From positions 3,057,375 to 3,121,374 of the forward strand of contig NC_087072.1 in assembly GCF_026151205.1 (NCBI RefSeq): a stretch of 64,000 nt of DNA, written 5' to 3'. Shown here piece by piece: positions 46,325 through 59,400 of this stretch. The position numbers and the translations under genes are program-made. Under the pieces are notes generated by a model. It worked only from the letters and a program-made list of their open reading frames with translations. It was not told the origin of the DNA and did not search any database. This DNA comes from Bolinopsis microptera. Lineage: Eukaryota > Ctenophora > Tentaculata > Lobata > Bolinopsidae. Each line of letters starts with the position of its first letter. The first letter of the stretch is position 1.

Positions 46325-46969
46325 ACCCCAGCGAGCAGCTAAGCAATAATATTTCTCTAATATGAGTAATTTACACATATTTAGACGTTGGTAACTTAAT
46401 TATTAACATTTTATTGATAATTTAAGAGTTTCAATATTTTTACATAATTTTTTTAAAATTCTGAAATTGATACAAAATAAACACTATACTAGTACTTGCT
46501 CTATCCAGAGCCCTTGCACTTGCAGTAGCGCGCGCCCGCCTCACGGCTTGACTTGATTCACGATGTCAATCCTTCGCATCTCGCCGATCTGCGGTTGCGA
46601 GAAGCATTATTTGATGCGCGCGCGACCCAGTTGTGCATCGCGCTACAATGAAACGATAATGTAATGTATCGAGAACGCAGAATGACTCGGGCCGAAAATT
46701 TTTTAAGTCAACAATTAAAAAGTCAAAAATTTTAAAAATTTTCCTGGAAACTACATTTCTTTTTTCATACGTTGTATGACCCGCCGCGCACGAGTGCGCG
46801 GCTCCCACAGTATCGTAGAAACTCCACCATAGTGAAACGACCGTGGAGATCACGACGTGATACAAATTTCTTTACAGTTCACGTCACTCTGATCATTGAC
46901 ATTATTATTAGCCCTCGAGAATTTCTCCTAGAAATTAATGAAATTTCTGGTCGATATCAGGCCAATCAT

Positions 46970-47335
46970 TGACCATTGTTAATGATCTGGCCCGGCGCGC
47001 GCTACTTCGTAGCACTTGCCATATTTCGTAGCACTTTTACTTGGGGACCCCAGGCTGTTATGTTCGTAAACAATAAAGAGTTGGCGGAATGACTGGTTGA
47101 CGGATGTTACTCGTCTAAATTTCTTCGAAGTAGCGCGCGCCGCTTTCTTCTCGAAATGTGGCCCGATGGCAAGTGCTACGAAGTAGCGCGCGCCGGGCCA
47201 GATCATTAACAATGGTCAAAATGACTGGCTGAGCGCCGCCCAGTAAGTAGCACTTGTCATATTTCGAGAAGAAAGCGGCGCGCGCTACTATAAAGAAATT
47301 TAGACGAGTAACATCCGTCAAGCCAATCACCGTTT
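46970..47335. mobile_element. CpG-rich interleaved palindromes
   Basis: Two inverted pairs are interleaved. One pair is 46970-47023 with 47167-47220 (ACCATTGTTAATGATCTGGC followed by CCGGCGCGCGCTACTTCGTA on each arm). The other is 47088-47155 with 47250-47325 (GACGGATGTTACTCGTC, AATTTCTTC, GTAGCGCGCGCCGC). Related sequence recurs at 62435-62545. Confidence 0.78.
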
Positions 47336-47399
47336 AAACTACTTACTATAGTCGGATATCCGATCAATTTCTAAATTTTATCACTATCAGAGCACAGAG

Positions 47400-47460
47400 T
47401 TAATTGACGATGTCAATTCATCTCAGCTCGGCGCGGCACAGTAGCGCATCTCGCTACATG
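47400..47460. repeat. dispersed repeat, second copy at 61727-61790
   Basis: TTAATTGACGATGTCAATTC followed by AGCTCGGCGCGGCACAGTA and CGCATC-CGCTACA is shared almost exactly with 61727-61790. A more diverged relative is at 46553-46660. Unit boundaries are not clear. Confidence 0.75.
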
Positions 47461-48546
47461 AAAGCACAGAGTGAAATTTGAATTAAAATATTGTCAAATT
47501 GTCATTATTCTAGAACTAGGTACTAAAAAATAAAATTTTGATTACGTAATACTAATCAACGGCCAAACCCCCCTCCTCCCACCCGTAAGCATTTGGAAAC
47601 CCCCTCCCCCTCGGCTGATTACGTAATATGTGAACGACCTCTAAGGGCAAGTAGGAACAATAGCGGTCACCAGTTAATCTGCAGTTTGCTTACTATGCGT
47701 TCACTCCTGGTGTATAGAATATCAATTGAGCTTTTTTATTTTAAACAAAGGGCCAGGGGAATAGCAAAGCTATTAAATATTAGCTTTTTTCCAATACGAG
47801 ATTGGGGACGGGTTCTATAAACAAACATATAATAGACTAGTGCCAGGTAATTCCGATCAAGCAACTGCTATGTGCTAAGACCAGGAGATTTGAACTACTT
47901 CATACTTCCTTTTATGGGCCTGTAATCACAGGTGATTCAAGCAGGCATTGTTCGTCGATAACTCTTCAATAAAGTATATTGGATCTATTTATATTAATCA
48001 TGTTAATGTCATGTGGGATTAGTGCTCAAAAATATTCCGATCCAAATTGGTTTACGCTTGCAACTGCTGCGGGCTGACTGATTAAGCACGCTCGACAACG
48101 TTTAATATCACAACCCACCGTTTAGCACCACTTTTCTACATAATAAAGGCCTCTAAATAGTATCACGGCACTACACAGTCACAAACTACAGGTGACCAAT
48201 ATCATTATCATAGCTCCAGGGCCTAGATCGCAGCTTTATTTAGACTACAAACTGCCCATGTCTCTACTTTTTTAGCTTTAATCGGCATGCTTCTAGCTTT
48301 TTAACGATTGTTTGTTTTTGTGCGGGCCTCAGTGTCATGTAGTGACTCAATTCCAAATTCTGAATTCCGGGTCAGCTGAGAATCGAGAATAATAGAAACG
48401 CGACGTAATCTTATTCTTAAACAATTTGAATTGTTAACATTCCTACCGTGTACCGCATTGGGCCCACCGCTTTATATCCTCATTCTCACATAAACCTAAG
48501 CTAGAGTTTTGTTCAGATCTAATGGTCCAAGTTCCACATTGACACC

Positions 48547-49819
48547 ATGATAACAATATTCTACTCTCTACTCCTCATCCTTCCCCTGTACAAGACCACA
48601 AGACAGCAGGTGTTCCTACTTCACTGTGGTTTCAGGACAGGGTCCTCCTTGTTAGGAGAGCTCTTCAACCACAACCCCGCCTCTTTCTACGTGTTTGAGC
48701 CTCTGTACGAAGTGCCGCAACACTTGCACTCCACAGTAAGCACACTGCTCGTATTATTGTTAGTCTTATCGTGACGTCACTACTTCACCAGTGTCTTGAT
48801 GACGTCACGACAGTTTGTAAAGATATTTGACGTGCTGCAGGTTGAGCCCCTTATATATAGTGACACGTGTTTGTGACAGGTGTTAGAAGATATCGTGAAA
48901 ACGTGTAGCAGCAAATACTGGGGTCTTCTGGACAGATCTCTTAGTTTCCATGACAACAATACTCTCTACTCTAGATGTTTGTTCAGTGAACTGCTTGTCA
49001 TTAAGGTACATTAAATACATATTTCTCCTACAGCATGGGCATAGAAACGTGGTCTCTAGCCCTACCATTTAAATAAGAACCTTCATCTTTAACAAGACTG
49101 TGATTAATACCTGTCTACATCAGACGATAAGAATACGGCACGCTAAGCAGATATTAGCCCTGAAACTGTGGAGCTCGTCTCTGCGAGTGCTGCACCTCAT
49201 AAGGGATCCCCGGGGAGTGCTGCACTCACGATTACAGTACCCCCGTCTGTACTCCAGTGGTGGGGCCTACCAGAGGGATGTGAGCGGGGTTGGCAGGGCT
49301 GCGGGCCTGTTTTGTGAACAGGGTGTCAGGGATGCGGAGTTTCTTCAGAAACAGTACAGAGGTAGGATCATAACAGAACCATTCAACTGCATGTCTGAAC
49401 TTGAGATAAACACTTTAAAACAGTTCCATAAATACTCCGTATTCTCCCTATCATTGAATTAACCCTGGTCTCAATAAAAATGTGAACAAATAACAACCAG
49501 GTATCACCACACAGGAGAAGTACTGGCGATTAGGTTCGAGGATCTAGCAACCAAGACTGAGCAGGTGGCGGACACAATATACAGCTTCCTACAGCAGGAC
49601 ACTCCGGTAGAGGTATCTGCCTGGATTAACAACCTGAGAACAGGAGCTCAGCTACTAAATACTAACACAACATGGCGCTCAACTAGGCAAGATGGCAACC
49701 AGGTTCTTAAGAAATGGCAGACTGGATTGTCTTCTCAAATGGTCTGTGAGATTGAGAAGTCGTGTAAGAAGTTCATGAGACTTTACAATTATCCGGCCAT
49801 GTGTTCCAGGACTGAGTGA
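48547..49819 (+). CDS. carbohydrate sulfotransferase (four exons)
   Basis: Exons 48547-48735, 48880-49005, 49124-49361 and 49515-49819 total 858 bases, 285 residues plus stop, all in frame (phases 0, 0, 1). The N-terminal hydrophobic stretch (residues 4-15) fits a type II Golgi membrane anchor or signal. The PAPS 5'-phosphosulfate loop is HCGFRTGSSLL (about residues 26-36) and the 3'-phosphate site is LHLIRDPRGVLHSR (about 128-141), as in the CHST1/2/3/4/5/6/7 group that transfers sulfate from PAPS to Gal, GlcNAc or GalNAc of glycans. At 285 residues it is shorter than vertebrate members (about 390-480), mainly because the stem is missing. The specific acceptor cannot be told from sequence. 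Confidence 0.88.
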
Positions 49820-50415
49820 GACAAGAGTTTCACTTGAAATGATTGCCGGGAAATATTATCGTTTATATACTTAAATATTTGATAATGTTAACAAATCCAA
49901 TTATTTAAGAGTTATTTAAGTCTACAATTGTCTTAAAAATCTATGCTCTAAAAAGTTGAAATCGGTGGAACTTGCACACATAGAGCGAGAATTTAAATGC
50001 TTCACAACGAAGTATGTTCCTGTGCTGATAACTTTAACCGGTTAAACTTCAAAACTCAAGACATCAAATCGGATAGTAAATCTGTATTATCAGACATCTA
50101 AAAACTCAGAAATACAGACCCTACAGTTATTGGATAAACGAGGAAATGTTCCTGAAATTGAAAGAAAATTGGGTCTTTGACATCTTAAAGTTAAAGCAAA
50201 TACAATTATTGTTAGCTGGTTGGTTCATCTTTATACACTACAATCAACTTAAAACGTCCTCTATTCCATACATTAAAAAGTTCGAACAAATTGAACTCAT
50301 CAAAAGTTGCCTGTCACGATAGTGAATAGTAAGCGCACAGAGCTGCTTTAACCAAGAATTTCTGACTCGATGATAACTGTCTTGAGATAGGTAGTGACGT
50401 AACGTCTGCTGACCA
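49820..50415. other. convergent 3' ends
   Basis: The 3' UTRs of the sulfotransferase (plus) and the PRDM-like gene (minus) face each other across about 600 bp. I see no further coding sequence or RNA gene. Confidence 0.5.
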
Positions 50416-53400
50416 CTATGATCCCGGGGTAGTCTGTTGATTTCCTTCACTATTCTCCTGGAGAGGTTGGGGTGGTGGTGTCGGAGTGGGAGTGTCTTGT
50501 ACCTTCTTAGCAGGAGTCCTCCTTTTACTGGGGAAACCGAACACGGCGTCGTTGAAAGCGTCCAGTAGACTGGCTTTAAGAGTCTTTCCTGCCATCTGTT
50601 TCTTGTATGTCAGGGGAGCGGAGTGGTTCTTAACAGGGGATGGTTTGAAAGATTTAGCAGGGCTTGGTTTAGGAGGAGAGAAGACAGGTGAGGGAGGAGT
50701 TGCTTGAGTGTTAGGAGCAGGAGTAGCAGCAGGGGTAACAGGGGTGGCGGGTAGAGGACTCTCTGCTGGAGTGTTCTCCTGGTTTGTGACCGCTGGTTCG
50801 GACTCGATATACGGTTCAAACACTTCCCCGAATTTGTTTTCGTAACGTGGAGCTTGTGGGGGTGGTGGTGGCTCTTCTGTAGGAGAGAGGAGGGGTCAGT
50901 GAGGGGTCAGTGAGGGGTCAGTGAGGGGTCAGTGAGGGGTCAGTGAGGGGTCATTACCATATTAGGTATAGTAGTATAACGCTATAATAGTGAGCTAAAC
51001 AAACTTAAACAGTCTTACTTCAGAGTTCAGACCCTCACACGTTTTCGCAATAAATCAATTAATCGAGCACATTCAACCCTAAATCTGACTACCGAAATAT
51101 CTTCACATAACTATACCTGGCTCGGGTGCTGGGGTGTGAAAGTCGTACATCCCGCAGGTGTCCACAGGAAGGGCTGTGATGCGTGGTCGCTGGTTCCGTA
51201 CAGACACTGTCATGGGGATGGGTGGTGGTGGAGGCAAGGCAGGCTCTCGGTCGCGCGGGTGCTCTCGGTCTCTGTCTTCACGGAGTGCTGGGGGAGGGGT
51301 CGGTGGTCTGTCCCACACTGAAACATATAAGGTGGTGAGAATATGTCTTATTACAATTAGCACACCAAGTAGGAGTTGGTAATTGTTATGATTGAAGTGA
51401 TAATGATTATAATGACGGTGAAGGTGAAACAACGCGCCAGGACTTACTTGCTGCCTCCATTAGTTCTATCTTGGGTGTTTTGGGTGATATCTTGATGGTG
51501 ATTTGTGATCCTGGTGATCGTAATGTGACTTTTAGGGGATTACTTCAGGTAATATCTCATGTAATGGCTTAAAATAATTAAAACTCCAAACTCCAAACCT
51601 GATAAATGTACACTTCTATGGTGAATACATCCGACAGTAAATATGTACGGTATCCTGAGCTGGAACTTACCAAGAGTGTTATCATAAAAATAATACTGCT
51701 TTAGTAAGTAAGATTCTAGAACCCACCATCAGAAGCGGGGGCAGGGTAGTTGCTGAGTTCGGGACCCGTACTAAACTGGGTGTGTATAGGTTCTGATCTC
51801 CTCTCTTGCTTTACCGCTACGTGATCACGTCTACTTGGCCCTTCTTCTGAAGTAGGAGGAAGTGTGAAATTACGTTTCAGGGCAATTTAAGAGTCCAATA
51901 ATCTTATTCTTGATTTAGATTCCACTTTTTATTTATCGATCAGAATTAAAGGCTGTGGTAGCTGCTAACACCACTACTAAGTAAAGGTGACCAGTGTAAG
52001 TAGACTTGTATCATAACAGCATCATACTATTATAGAACGTTTACTGTAGTGTAATTACACTATTGAAGTCTGTACTGCATGTGGTGTTAATTGCACTCCT
52101 ACACTCTGATACACACACCCTAATATTGAAACTACTACACCAAGTTTTAGAGTAACGTTCCATGACCTGACTTACCCTTGAGAGACATTCGAGCCTGCCT
52201 CTGAGAAGCGAAGGCTCTGGCGTCTCTGCTCGCTTTACTCGGACTAGTCACTCCCTGGGGGTTGATAGCCTCCTCCAGCATCTTCTTCACTGCCTTCTGA
52301 GGGCGACCTCGTCGGGTTGTGTACATCGGCTTCTTGTTCTCTGACTGTAGATAAGGGTGTTGATTGTGAGGTGGTTATTGAGTGGGGGTCTGTTAACAGT
52401 ACAATTAGTTGGTTGGTGGTTACCTCTAACACCTGTCATAGTTACCTAGCACCTGTGACCTAAGCTTAATACTTTAATGTGTTCTAAGGACATTAATATT
52501 ACAAAAAAGGACTAGTGGATACTAGAATTTTGAAACAAAAAACAGTACCTGGATCTCCAACATAGTACAGTTGTCCTCCTCCGTGATTGCTGTTGAGTGA
52601 AGTCGCTGAATGTATGGGTAGGTGTTTACTCTCGTTTGGAACATTTCTTTGAAGAATGGATCTGTCAGTGGCACCTGGCAATGGATTATAAAGTTAGATA
52701 AAGTCGTGTCGGTGTAATATTTAATCTGTATTGACAAAGGAGCTGGCTGCTGTGGTGGTAAACTCTGACATTTGGCAGCACACTCAGTTTGTCTTATAAA
52801 GACGCGCTTTATAAAGACAAAGCCTTTAAATGAAAATAATTAAAGACGGCAAGGCTTCAAAATTGGAAAATAAAAGACGCCACAACAGGACTCAAAATAG
52901 ATCGGATGTAATAAAGCACATTCTACACACTGACCTTACTTCTACCAGCAAATTTAAAGACGTGTTGCGATGAATTAAAGACGGTGAACTGTGAAGCCTT
53001 TAAAATGGTAAAAATTAAAGACGCTGAAGCCTTCGCCAAAGTGAACCGTCTTTATATAACGAACTGAGTGTGGAGTGTAAAGGTTTACACGAGCAGTGTT
53101 TAAAACCACAGTTATTTACCTGAGTGTCGTACCGTCTCCCGTCCACCATGATGATATCATTAGCGGAAGCGAACGGTTTTGCGGGAGGTATGGGGTACTC
53201 TGAATTCCTGGGTATCCTTGGTCTGGCTGCTGCCATTACTTCAGGGTCGGACAGTGGTAATCTCTTCTTTTCAACCGCTTCCCTGATTAAGAGATTTAAT
53301 TCAGCTCACATATAACAATGAACATCGACATATCGTTGTCTAGCTAGTGAGTAAAATATACAGTTTTCTCCGGTTATTGGCGTCAAGCATGAGTCTCTGC

Positions 53401-56400
53401 TTTTCATACAGCTGTAATATAGTTCAGATCAAAGTTATAGAGCAGGAACCTAAAGATAATTACGATTATACCTCAGATAGTCGCAGATGGAGTGTATCTT
53501 AGCAGACACTCTGTGCTTGTTGTTTGCCATGTGTTTCTTGTGTGAGGCAGCAGAACCAAACTTCTTGAAGCATGTCATACACTTGTAATGTCTCATATCT
53601 CCCTTCGTAATTTTCGGGGAGTAAGATCTCTTGTAGATAAAGGCGCACATTCGGCACTGATCTTTCACTGAAAATAGCGCATTTTTTTGTCAATAATTGG
53701 TGGGAATCGCTGATTATTGCATTGGACCATGAATCTAAAAACACATTCTATTAAAATCCGCCCAATTGAGTTGATAGATTTAAATAAGATTGTTGATCAA
53801 ATTAGTTTCGAAAACATCTGGATTAATTGAAGATCTAAATTCTATTTGTTGTGGCATTGCGTTAGTCGTTGAAATGCGCGCTACGTACCTAGCGAGCTAG
53901 CTAAAGGCGCGCAAAATCAAATGCTGACAGGAGTACTTTTAGTACGCGGTTATAGTGAATGTTGACACTAGCATATTTTAATGCTTTTTGGTGCAAAAAT
54001 TTCGCGCCCAAAATTTGTAAAGCCGGGATTTTGAGGATCACGTGTGCTGTGCACGAGCCAGTAACGAAACAGAATCAGATACAATTATGTGGCACTTGAA
54101 TACAAGGAAGGTAACCTTGTTGCCGACTATCCAAAACAGGTTAAAAACAACCATGTACAATACATTATAAACTTCTAACATTCACCATAATATCGCATTA
54201 AACACTCACTTATTCCCGCAGGATCGAAAGTCGCACACTTGAGCTCCTTGTTATCCCTATCTGGTTCAGCAGTAACAATAGTCGGTTTGTGAGGTATGCT
54301 GTTGTGAACGTGTCGCACGTGATCTTGTATTCCGGTTGGAGATTTGAACATAGACCCACATTCGTAGCATACGTGATAGTGTATCTTACGTAGTGTACGC
54401 TGTCTCCAGTATATTCCTGGGAAGGAGAATTATAAAACAATTTGAATAATGGCTGTGATATTCAGAAAATTAAATATTAACTCCAAACATGTTCAAGGTT
54501 GAAATATTAATTTTCAAGCATAGGTGAAATAAACAAACACCAAACTTCAGCTCTTTATAATATAATAATATATAATATAAGTAATATAATAAGTAATATT
54601 CGTCAGAGTATAAGTAATCAGTGTAATTGAATTATCTCCACTTAGAATGAATTATTGATATTTGGATATCTACACATCCATTGCGTCAATAATTATGATG
54701 TGCTCACCATTTACGCTACATAAGCAACCGACTTATTTTTGTAGTAATATAATGGTAATTTATAAAAAATGATATGAAAGTGGCATTTTATTGAACATAC
54801 CAGGACAAGATAGCTGCTGGAAATCCATAGCACTAGTGTCCATACATAGATTCCTATTGGTCCAAACTACAAGCTCATCTCCAGCATCAATTCGTCTTAC
54901 AGTTAACAAATATTGAGTTCCAAAGGACTGCAAGAAAGTATTGTTAACTTGATAAACACTTATAACTTAGTTTTAATTACAGAGATAAAGTGATGCGAGG
55001 AAATGATTATCAGGTTAAATCATTAAAATCAAAATTGATTTAAGATTATTTACAGTATGTTTGTTGTTCGCATGAATTTGGGGTATTCTGTTGTTGTACA
55101 TATTAATTAAGATACAAGAGTTAAAAAGCCAATAGAGTCGAGGTAAATAACTGAACAGTTGAGGGTAGACAGTAATAAGTTTAATAGTTTGTGGTAAATA
55201 TTAGAACAGAAAGTAAATACCTGTAGAACAACAAGATTAACAATCTCCTTGAGTGAACTGTGTCTAACGAGCCGAGTCCAGTTACTATGAACCCTGGAAC
55301 TAGTGTCAACGTAGTGATGAATCTTACTATCCACATACACCTGTAACAGGTTATATTTAGTATTCCGTGTAATACTACTCAAAAGCTATGATGTTTCAGA
55401 ATATGATGATTATTGATTTACACATTTACAATGACTGCATTTAAACGCCAAACTAAACAAATATCACTATACAAAATGTACTTACAGGCCAAAGTGAGTC
55501 AGGTTTCTTGTGAGTAGCAGCGTCCTGCAGCGTCACCGTTCTGCCAACCACACATCCAATAATAACTCCCGCCCCAAAGCCCTTGCTCGGACACGCGCTG
55601 ATGGTGTTGTCCTCCGCAACACGTGATTCAATACCCTCAGGTAAGTGGAACATCTGACGAATACCATGCCCACGTGGGTATATCTCGCGCAGGTAGAGCA
55701 GGGTCGGGTACAGACGACACTCAGGGTGACTGCATGGTAACGGATCACAAACTGAGGAGAGTAGGGGTTACTATAGGCGTTACTATAGTTACTATAGTTA
55801 CTATAGTTACTAGCGAGTGGAATTAGAATTAATGTGACCTCGTGCCCCAGAGTATTTTGGGGCAGACGACGTCAGTCATTGAAGAAATACAAATTACAAT
55901 AACGTTTTTTAGAATTATTACAGAACTGTCATTCTTAATTTCAATCATACAATTTATTCAGCGATTCATATTATATTAATGCCGTAAATATAATACGGAA
56001 TGATTGAATCTGTACGGTTTTGAACAGTATATATGGTTAAAATAACAAACCCATAAAGTAAGGGTCGAGAGGTAGAAAACTCTCTTCAGGCTGAGCCGTC
56101 ATTTCCTCCTGAGTAAGTCTCATCCTCTTAGTCTTGGGTTCCGGGACCCACTCCTCGATTTCCTTCCAGAACTTACTGCGTGTAACATTCTGAGGTGAAG
56201 TAACAGTCTGAGGAGGAGAATGTTACAGTGTTACGTCTCAGTGTAAAAAATAACAATTAGAATGCACTATTAAATCAAACATGTACTACTATCTTTAGGA
56301 ACTTTAAGAACACCAGGCCTCTCAAAAACCTGAAGCTGATTGTCCTCGTGGTATCTGTGCCCGGGTAAGGCGAGCTGGGTCTCATCAAACTTGCTGTGTC

Positions 56401-59400
56401 TCCTTGACAAGTGCTCCTCCTCCATGTAAGAGCGAGGGGGAGGTTGTTGGACTGTGTGTTGTTGTTGTGGCGGGGTAGCGGCCACCACCTGCATAGGGCG
56501 CGACACGTGCTGCTTCTTGGGGACACGTGCACGGTTTACTCCCTTGTTGGATACTATAACCTGGGAACATGACATTTGTAGTTGAGTAAAAACGAGTGCA
56601 TTGAGCAAGAGTTGTGTTGATTGCCATGCTGTGGAGTATTGTGTACATATTAAAATGGGTAAGTACTGGGTAAGTAGTGTGTAAGTAGTGTGTAAGTAGT
56701 GGGTAAGTACTGGGTAAGTAGTGTGTAAGTACTAGGTAAGTAGTGTGTAAGTACTGGGTAAGTAGTGTGTAAGTACTAGGTAAGTAGTGTGTAAGTACTA
56801 GGTAAGTAGTGTGTAAGTACTGGGTAAGTAGTGTGTAAGTACTAGGTAAGTAGTGTGTAAGTACTAGGTAAGTAGTGTGTAAGTACTAGGTAAGTAGTGT
56901 GTAAGTACTAGGTAAGTAGTGTGTAAGTACTAGGTAAGTAGTGTGTAAGTAGTGTGTAAGTAGTGGGTAAGTACTGGGTAAGTAGTGTGTAAGTACTAGG
57001 TAAGTAGTGTGTAAGTACTGGGTAAGTAGTGTGTAAGTACTAGGTAAGTAGTGTGTAAGTACTAGGTAAGTAGTGTGTAAGTAGTGGGTAAGTACTGGGT
57101 AAGTAGTGTGTAAGTACTAGGTAAGTAGTGTGTAAGTACTGGGTAAGTAGTGTGTAAGTACTAGGTAAGTAGTGTGTAAGTACTAGGTAAGTAGTGTGTA
57201 AGTACTGGGTAAGTAGTGTGTAAGTACTGGGTAAGTAGTGTGTAAGTACTAGGTAAGTAGTGTGTAAGTACTGGGTAAGTAGTGTGTAAGTACTAGGTAA
57301 GTAGTGTGTAAGTACTAGGTAAGTAGTGTGTAAGTACTAGGTAAGTAGTGTGTAAGTACTGGGTAAGTAGTGTGTAAGTACTAGGTAAGTAGTGTGTAAG
57401 TACTGGGTAAGTAGTGTGTAAGTACTAGGTAAGTAGTGTGTAAGTACTAGGTAAGTAGTGTGTAAGTACTAGGTAAGTAGTGTGTAAGTACTGGGTAAGT
57501 AGTGTGTAAGTACTAGGTAAGTAGTGTGTAAGTACTAGGTAAGTAGTGTGTAAGTATTATCTGGTTACCTCCATAGTGCCACCAGGGTACTCGGAGTGTT
57601 CCTCCTCAATATATTGAACACTCCGCTCCTGACCCTGCTCATCCAGTACTATTTGCATTCCTTCTCCTTCCTCTAACTCTTCTCCTGATAACACGGTCGT
57701 TAGTGCGGAACCTGCGGAATACACACGTAACACACACGTTAAAAAGCCTGATTTTATAATGGAATTTATAAAGAACAATTTCCGGATTCCGGAAGTGCGT
57801 ATCATTAAAAAGTACAAGAATAAAGATGTTTGATCAGGACAGTCCTACAGACTTCTCGAAGGGTGCTAAATAATCATAGTTTCATAATTAAACATGAATA
57901 AAAAAGAGTGCAGGAAGAGAAGAACCAAGAAACTAAGTAAAGTAAAATGTGGCTAGATCTTAGCAGTATTCAGGAAGCCTGACCACTAAGGGTAGACTCT
58001 AGGGTTAGGTAAGGGTTATAGTAAGGATAATAGTGAGGGTTAATAATAGTTACGGTTAAATTATAAGTAGATCAGGGTACGAAGCGCAAATATCATCGCA
58101 AAACCTAGTTATCAAGTTCAACTCAAGCACAGTTGCTTACCATCATATCCCTCTATATGCTCCTCAATAACGTGAGCGATAACTTGGTGAGTTGGCTCAA
58201 TGTAATCATCCCCGGACTCCACAATCTGGGCATTTCCTTTCTTGTACTTCCCACTTCTTCTTTTGGGTAACCTGTACAGAGCAGTTAGTAGAGTCGCTTA
58301 AATTATCCATCACCAGGTTATGAAAATTGAGCTTCAAAAAAGTGGGATCAACAAAATAAAATGTCTACACAAAATCAGAAAACTACAAACATGCAATATG
58401 CAAAGAAAAGTCCGGGAACCATAAAAACCTCATAAATTTCTTCTTAGGGCTCTGAGAAGGGCTGGTCTGTTCTCTCTCCTGATTCTCCCTCATTTGTCTC
58501 TTCTCCGCATTAGACCTCCTCCCTCTCTTCCCTCTAGGATGTACTATCTCCTCCTCTATAACATAACCTCCTGAACTCTGAGCTCCTCCGTGGTGCATTT
58601 CTTGTGGGGGTCTTTTTCTTCGACTAGCCTTTCTCTTTAACCCGTGCTTTTCTGGCATCTGATCTTCTTTCAGTCTTATCTCTATCGAGTTATCACCATA
58701 CTGAATATCTACGTCATTCCTTGATCCCCCATCTTTTTGTACCACTTGATGTCCTGAATGGACCAGGATGAGTACCGAGTATGAATAATCCCTACTTTAT
58801 TTGTTACAAATGTGAAGTAAAATTGCTAGTGCTTCTATGACCGACGTCTTAATCAAGCATTAAACGTTCAAAACTGAAATTTGTTTAGTCGAGTGTTATC
58901 TACTTATTTTATTGTAGTAAGAAAATGATGGTGGTATTATTGTAATCATCAGATAGTGTAACTTTTATCAAATATATTATTTGTTACTGCTAACCCTCGT
59001 TGCTGAGTAACATTTCTGGAAGCTGGTCAGATATGGCAGGGATAGAAGAATATTCATGTTCAGCTCCCTCAGGTAACTGAATTTCCTGGTCAGTGGAAAA
59101 CACCACCACTCCGTTGTCAGAGTACGTGACTTTGTTACAAATTACTGACGAGCCGTCCTGAAAGCAAGTTATCAGTGAAGCTCGGCAGTCGGTATATTAC
59201 ATTCAAATACAAATTAGGTATCAAGAGTTCATCAATCACCATTGTTATCGTACAAGCAATTTTATTTACCTAATCTGTACTATTACATGTTACATGTAAA
59301 AAGAAGGAGAAAGAAGAAACATACCTCGTTGTAGATAACAATAGGGTGACTAGTCATGTCTTGTAGGGAACCCAGTTCACTTGAGTCCTGACTAACTATC

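Larger units (their letters stand above)
44749..48546. other. intergenic region with foldback repeats, no gene recognised
   Basis: Between the receptor and the sulfotransferase. Most of 45280-47460 is nested inverted-repeat sequence with many GCGCGC motifs in otherwise AT-rich DNA; the rest is unremarkable. Open frames in this stretch follow repeat sequence and have arginine-rich, unprotein-like translations. The right part (about 48400-48546) should contain the sulfotransferase promoter; a TTTATAT motif lies near 48472. Confidence 0.5.

Noticed and set aside
50486-50707. Plus-strand frame opposite the PRDM-like last exon
   Set aside because: Shadow of the Pro/Thr-rich minus-strand exon 50416-50876.
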